A program made the translations under genes and the position numbers. 19,921 nucleotides of DNA, from positions 1-19,921 of the forward strand of contig JAJJLU010004043.1 of NCBI GenBank assembly GCA_023807065.1, in the 5' to 3' direction. The notes under the pieces are model-generated. The model had not been told where the DNA came from, made no database searches, and saw only the letters and a program-made list of their open reading frames with translations. Below, piece after piece: positions 18,227-19,921 of the stretch. The stretch's first letter is position 1. Every line of letters begins with the position of its first letter. This DNA is from Isotricha intestinalis (taxonomy: Eukaryota > Ciliophora > Litostomatea > Vestibuliferida > Isotrichidae).

Positions 18227-18794
18227 TTTTTTTATTTTGTTTTTTTTTTTCGGGAGTTATGGGTTTATTTTTTAATTATTTTTTTTATTATTTTTTTGTT
18301 TTTTAGGTAAGGATTTATTTTTTTATTTAATTTTTTGGAAATTTATGATATTAATATATTTTTGTTAGAAAATTTATTTATGGTTTGAATGTGATTGTGC
18401 TCTCAAAAAAATTATAAAAATCAACCCAAATAAATAAATAGATGATTAAAAAATAAATTTAAATTACTTTTCAAAATTGAATAGAAAAAGAAATCATTTA
18501 ACCAAAAGAATTTAGTTTGAAAAGGATAAATAAAAAAAACATTGAATAAAATATAAAAAAAACATTTTATTTGTAATAAATCGCTTTCTATAATTTTATT
18601 ATATTAAAAGAATTAAAACAACATAATAATTTATAATATTAAAACAGTAATTTTATTAAATTTTCTAATATATTAAAATGCCAATATTTTTTAAAAGAAT
18701 ATATCGTTTAGAAAATAAACAAAAATATACATTTAATATAAAACAAGAAATATAATTATATTGACTTCAATGTTAAATAAATAAACTTTAAAAA
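18227..18794. other. 568-bp intergenic region upstream of RSP3
   Basis: It lies between the RSP3 start and the 3' end of the next minus-strand gene (the acylated kinase). The part next to RSP3 (18227-18360) is a T-rich tract, reading as an A-rich leader on the RSP3 strand, broken by GC words such as CGGGAGTTATGGG (18251-18263). The rest is ordinary A/T sequence. A 25-codon frame at 18678-18755 (+, MPIFFKRIYRLENKQ...) is too short to support as a gene. No RNA gene is seen. Confidence 0.6.
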
Positions 18795-19727
18795 TTACTT
18801 TGAATCACAAGTAGAATAATCACTTAAATCAAAATTAAAATTTTTTTCAATCTTTTTAACAAAATCAAAACATTTTTTAGAATCCCATCTTAAAACAGGA
18901 TTTTTTTGTAACATATTTTGACACAAAAATTTAAATTTATTATTTTTAATTACATCAAAATTAATATCTTTATATAATTCTTCATTATCAATATTATCTT
19001 CATTTTCAGTAGAAAAAGGTTGAAAACCAGTTAATAAATTAAATAATATAATTCCACAAGACCAAACATCACATTTACAATTATATTTTTGTTTAAGTAA
19101 TATTTCTGGAGCATTATATATTGGAGAACCTAATATTTCATTCATTAAACCATTTTTTGGAATTTCACAAGAAAAACCAAAATCACTTAATTTAATTATT
19201 GGTTTTTTATTTTTAAAAGATATTAAAAAATTTTGTAATTTTAAATCTCTATGTGCAATATTCATATCATAATGTAAATATTTTATTACTCCTAATATTT
19301 GAATTATAATATCTAAACATTCTTTTTCATTTGATTTATTTTCAGGTAAATTTAATAAATATTCTAATAAATCTCCTCCTTCAATATATTCTAATATAAA
19401 AGATATTGTTTTTGAATCTTCATAAACTTCATAACATTTAGTAATGTTATTATGATTTATTTTTAAACTAATAATACATTCAAATATTATAAAATCTATA
19501 TTTTTAATTTGGGATTTATTTATTGTTTTAATTGCAAATTTATTTCCTTTATTATCATATGCTAAACTTACTATTCCACTTGAACCTCTTCCTAAAAATT
19601 CTTCTGTTATTTTATATTTCTTTTGAATTTTATCATGATTTACTAAATTATATGGTAATATCAAATCTGAATTTTTTAGATTTTGTTTTTTTAAAGTTTT
19701 TACTTCGATCACATTACATGCTCCCAT
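18795..19727 (-). CDS. Ser/Thr protein kinase with N-myristoylation/palmitoylation motif, 310 aa
   Basis: The protein begins MGACNVIEVKTLKK. Gly2 with Cys4 is the dual-acylation layout seen on many calcium-dependent kinases, so membrane attachment is likely. The catalytic domain covers about 39-292: GRGSSG (46-51), AIKTI with Lys67, Glu83, HRDLKLQN (159-166), DFG (182-184), NAPE (205-208) and DVWSCG (220-225). All catalytic residues are present, though the loop reads LKLQN rather than the usual LKPEN. The protein stops some 18 residues after the domain (DLSDYSTCDSK), so the autoinhibitory junction and EF-hands of a CDPK are absent. The G-loop, GSPIYNAPE and overall pattern place it in the CAMK/CDPK neighbourhood. 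It could be a CDPK relative that lost its regulatory half, or a separate lipid-anchored kinase family. Confidence 0.9.
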   Translation of the reverse strand: MGACNVIEVKTLKKQNLKNSDLILPYNLVNHDKIQKKYKITEEFLGRGSSGIVSLAYDNKGNKFAIKTINKSQIKNIDFIIFECIISLKINHNNITKCYEVYEDSKTISFILEYIEGGDLLEYLLNLPENKSNEKECLDIIIQILGVIKYLHYDMNIAHRDLKLQNFLISFKNKKPIIKLSDFGFSCEIPKNGLMNEILGSPIYNAPEILLKQKYNCKCDVWSCGIILFNLLTGFQPFSTENEDNIDNEELYKDINFDVIKNNKFKFLCQNMLQKNPVLRWDSKKCFDFVKKIEKNFNFDLSDYSTCDSK

Positions 19728-19921
19728 ATATTTATTTTTATAAAATATTGGATTTTATAAAATATTATAATCAGATAATATTGTAATAATTAATAAATTA
19801 TTGAAAAATATTATTGGTTTATTTTTCAATAATAAAAATAAAATCAAAATTCTACTTATTTAATTAATTGGGAATGGAGATTTAAATAAAAGTAATTTAA
19901 ATATGAATATAAGTTCACTTA
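19728..19921. other. upstream region of the acylated kinase, window edge
   Basis: This AT-rich stretch contains the 5' leader and promoter of the kinase gene. An imperfect inverted pair, TTATTGAAAAATA (from 19798) and ATTTTTCAATAA (to 19830), flanks TTATTGG. Near the edge, an ATG at 19903 on the plus strand and an open frame on the minus strand could each belong to a neighbouring gene, but too few codons are visible to decide. Confidence 0.4.

Noticed and set aside
18678..18755. 25-codon open frame upstream of RSP3
   Set aside because: It is too short and too like random A/T-rich sequence; no homology or leader supports it.

Overview
The window is nuclear DNA of a very AT-rich eukaryote (mostly about 80% A+T or more by eye) that builds motile cilia. 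It carries a radial-spoke protein 3 gene (RSP3/RSPH3), several long Asn/Lys-rich coiled-coil proteins, two protein kinases and two deduced spliceosomal introns of only 25 and 36 nt (GTAA...TAG). Stops are TAA (most genes) and TGA (two genes), and no gene needs an in-frame stop as a sense codon, so the code looks standard. Tiny introns, AT richness, dense packing and RSP3 best fit a ciliate with the standard code, for instance a litostome such as a rumen ciliate. That placement is inference; no rRNA or telomere is present to confirm it.

Layout. 1-3665 (+): the end of one gene, then two coiled-coil genes, each interrupted by a one-base excess in a run of nine A. 3899-6726 (-): an acidic protein with a possible PH-like C-terminus, a two-exon coiled-coil protein, and a 102-aa proline-rich protein ending in a CaaX-like tail. 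6790-9879 (+): a two-TM sensor-like protein with a HAMP-like segment, then a 133-aa relative of ribosomal protein uS7/RPS5 that lacks the central hairpin. 10241-12055 (-): a CAMK-like kinase. 12056-12907: the longest gene-free stretch, with two inverted repeats. 12908-14587 (+): a broken multi-TM gene, possibly LMBR1-like. 14771-15625 (+): a secreted, probably GPI-anchored, Cys-containing protein. 15905-18226 (-): RSP3, two exons, with a strikingly GC-rich 5' end and a large C-terminal extension. 18795-19727 (-): a probably N-myristoylated kinase.

There is no operon-like logic and no mobile element, CRISPR, tRNA or rRNA that I can see. Themes are cilium and cytoskeleton (RSP3, coiled-coil proteins) and membrane signalling (sensor, acylated kinase, CaaX protein, GPI protein). 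The most distinctive items are the hairpin-less uS7 relative, the GC-rich 5' end and C-terminal extension of RSP3, the recurrent A9 frameshifts, and the sensor/CaaX gene pair sharing a 63-bp divergent promoter.
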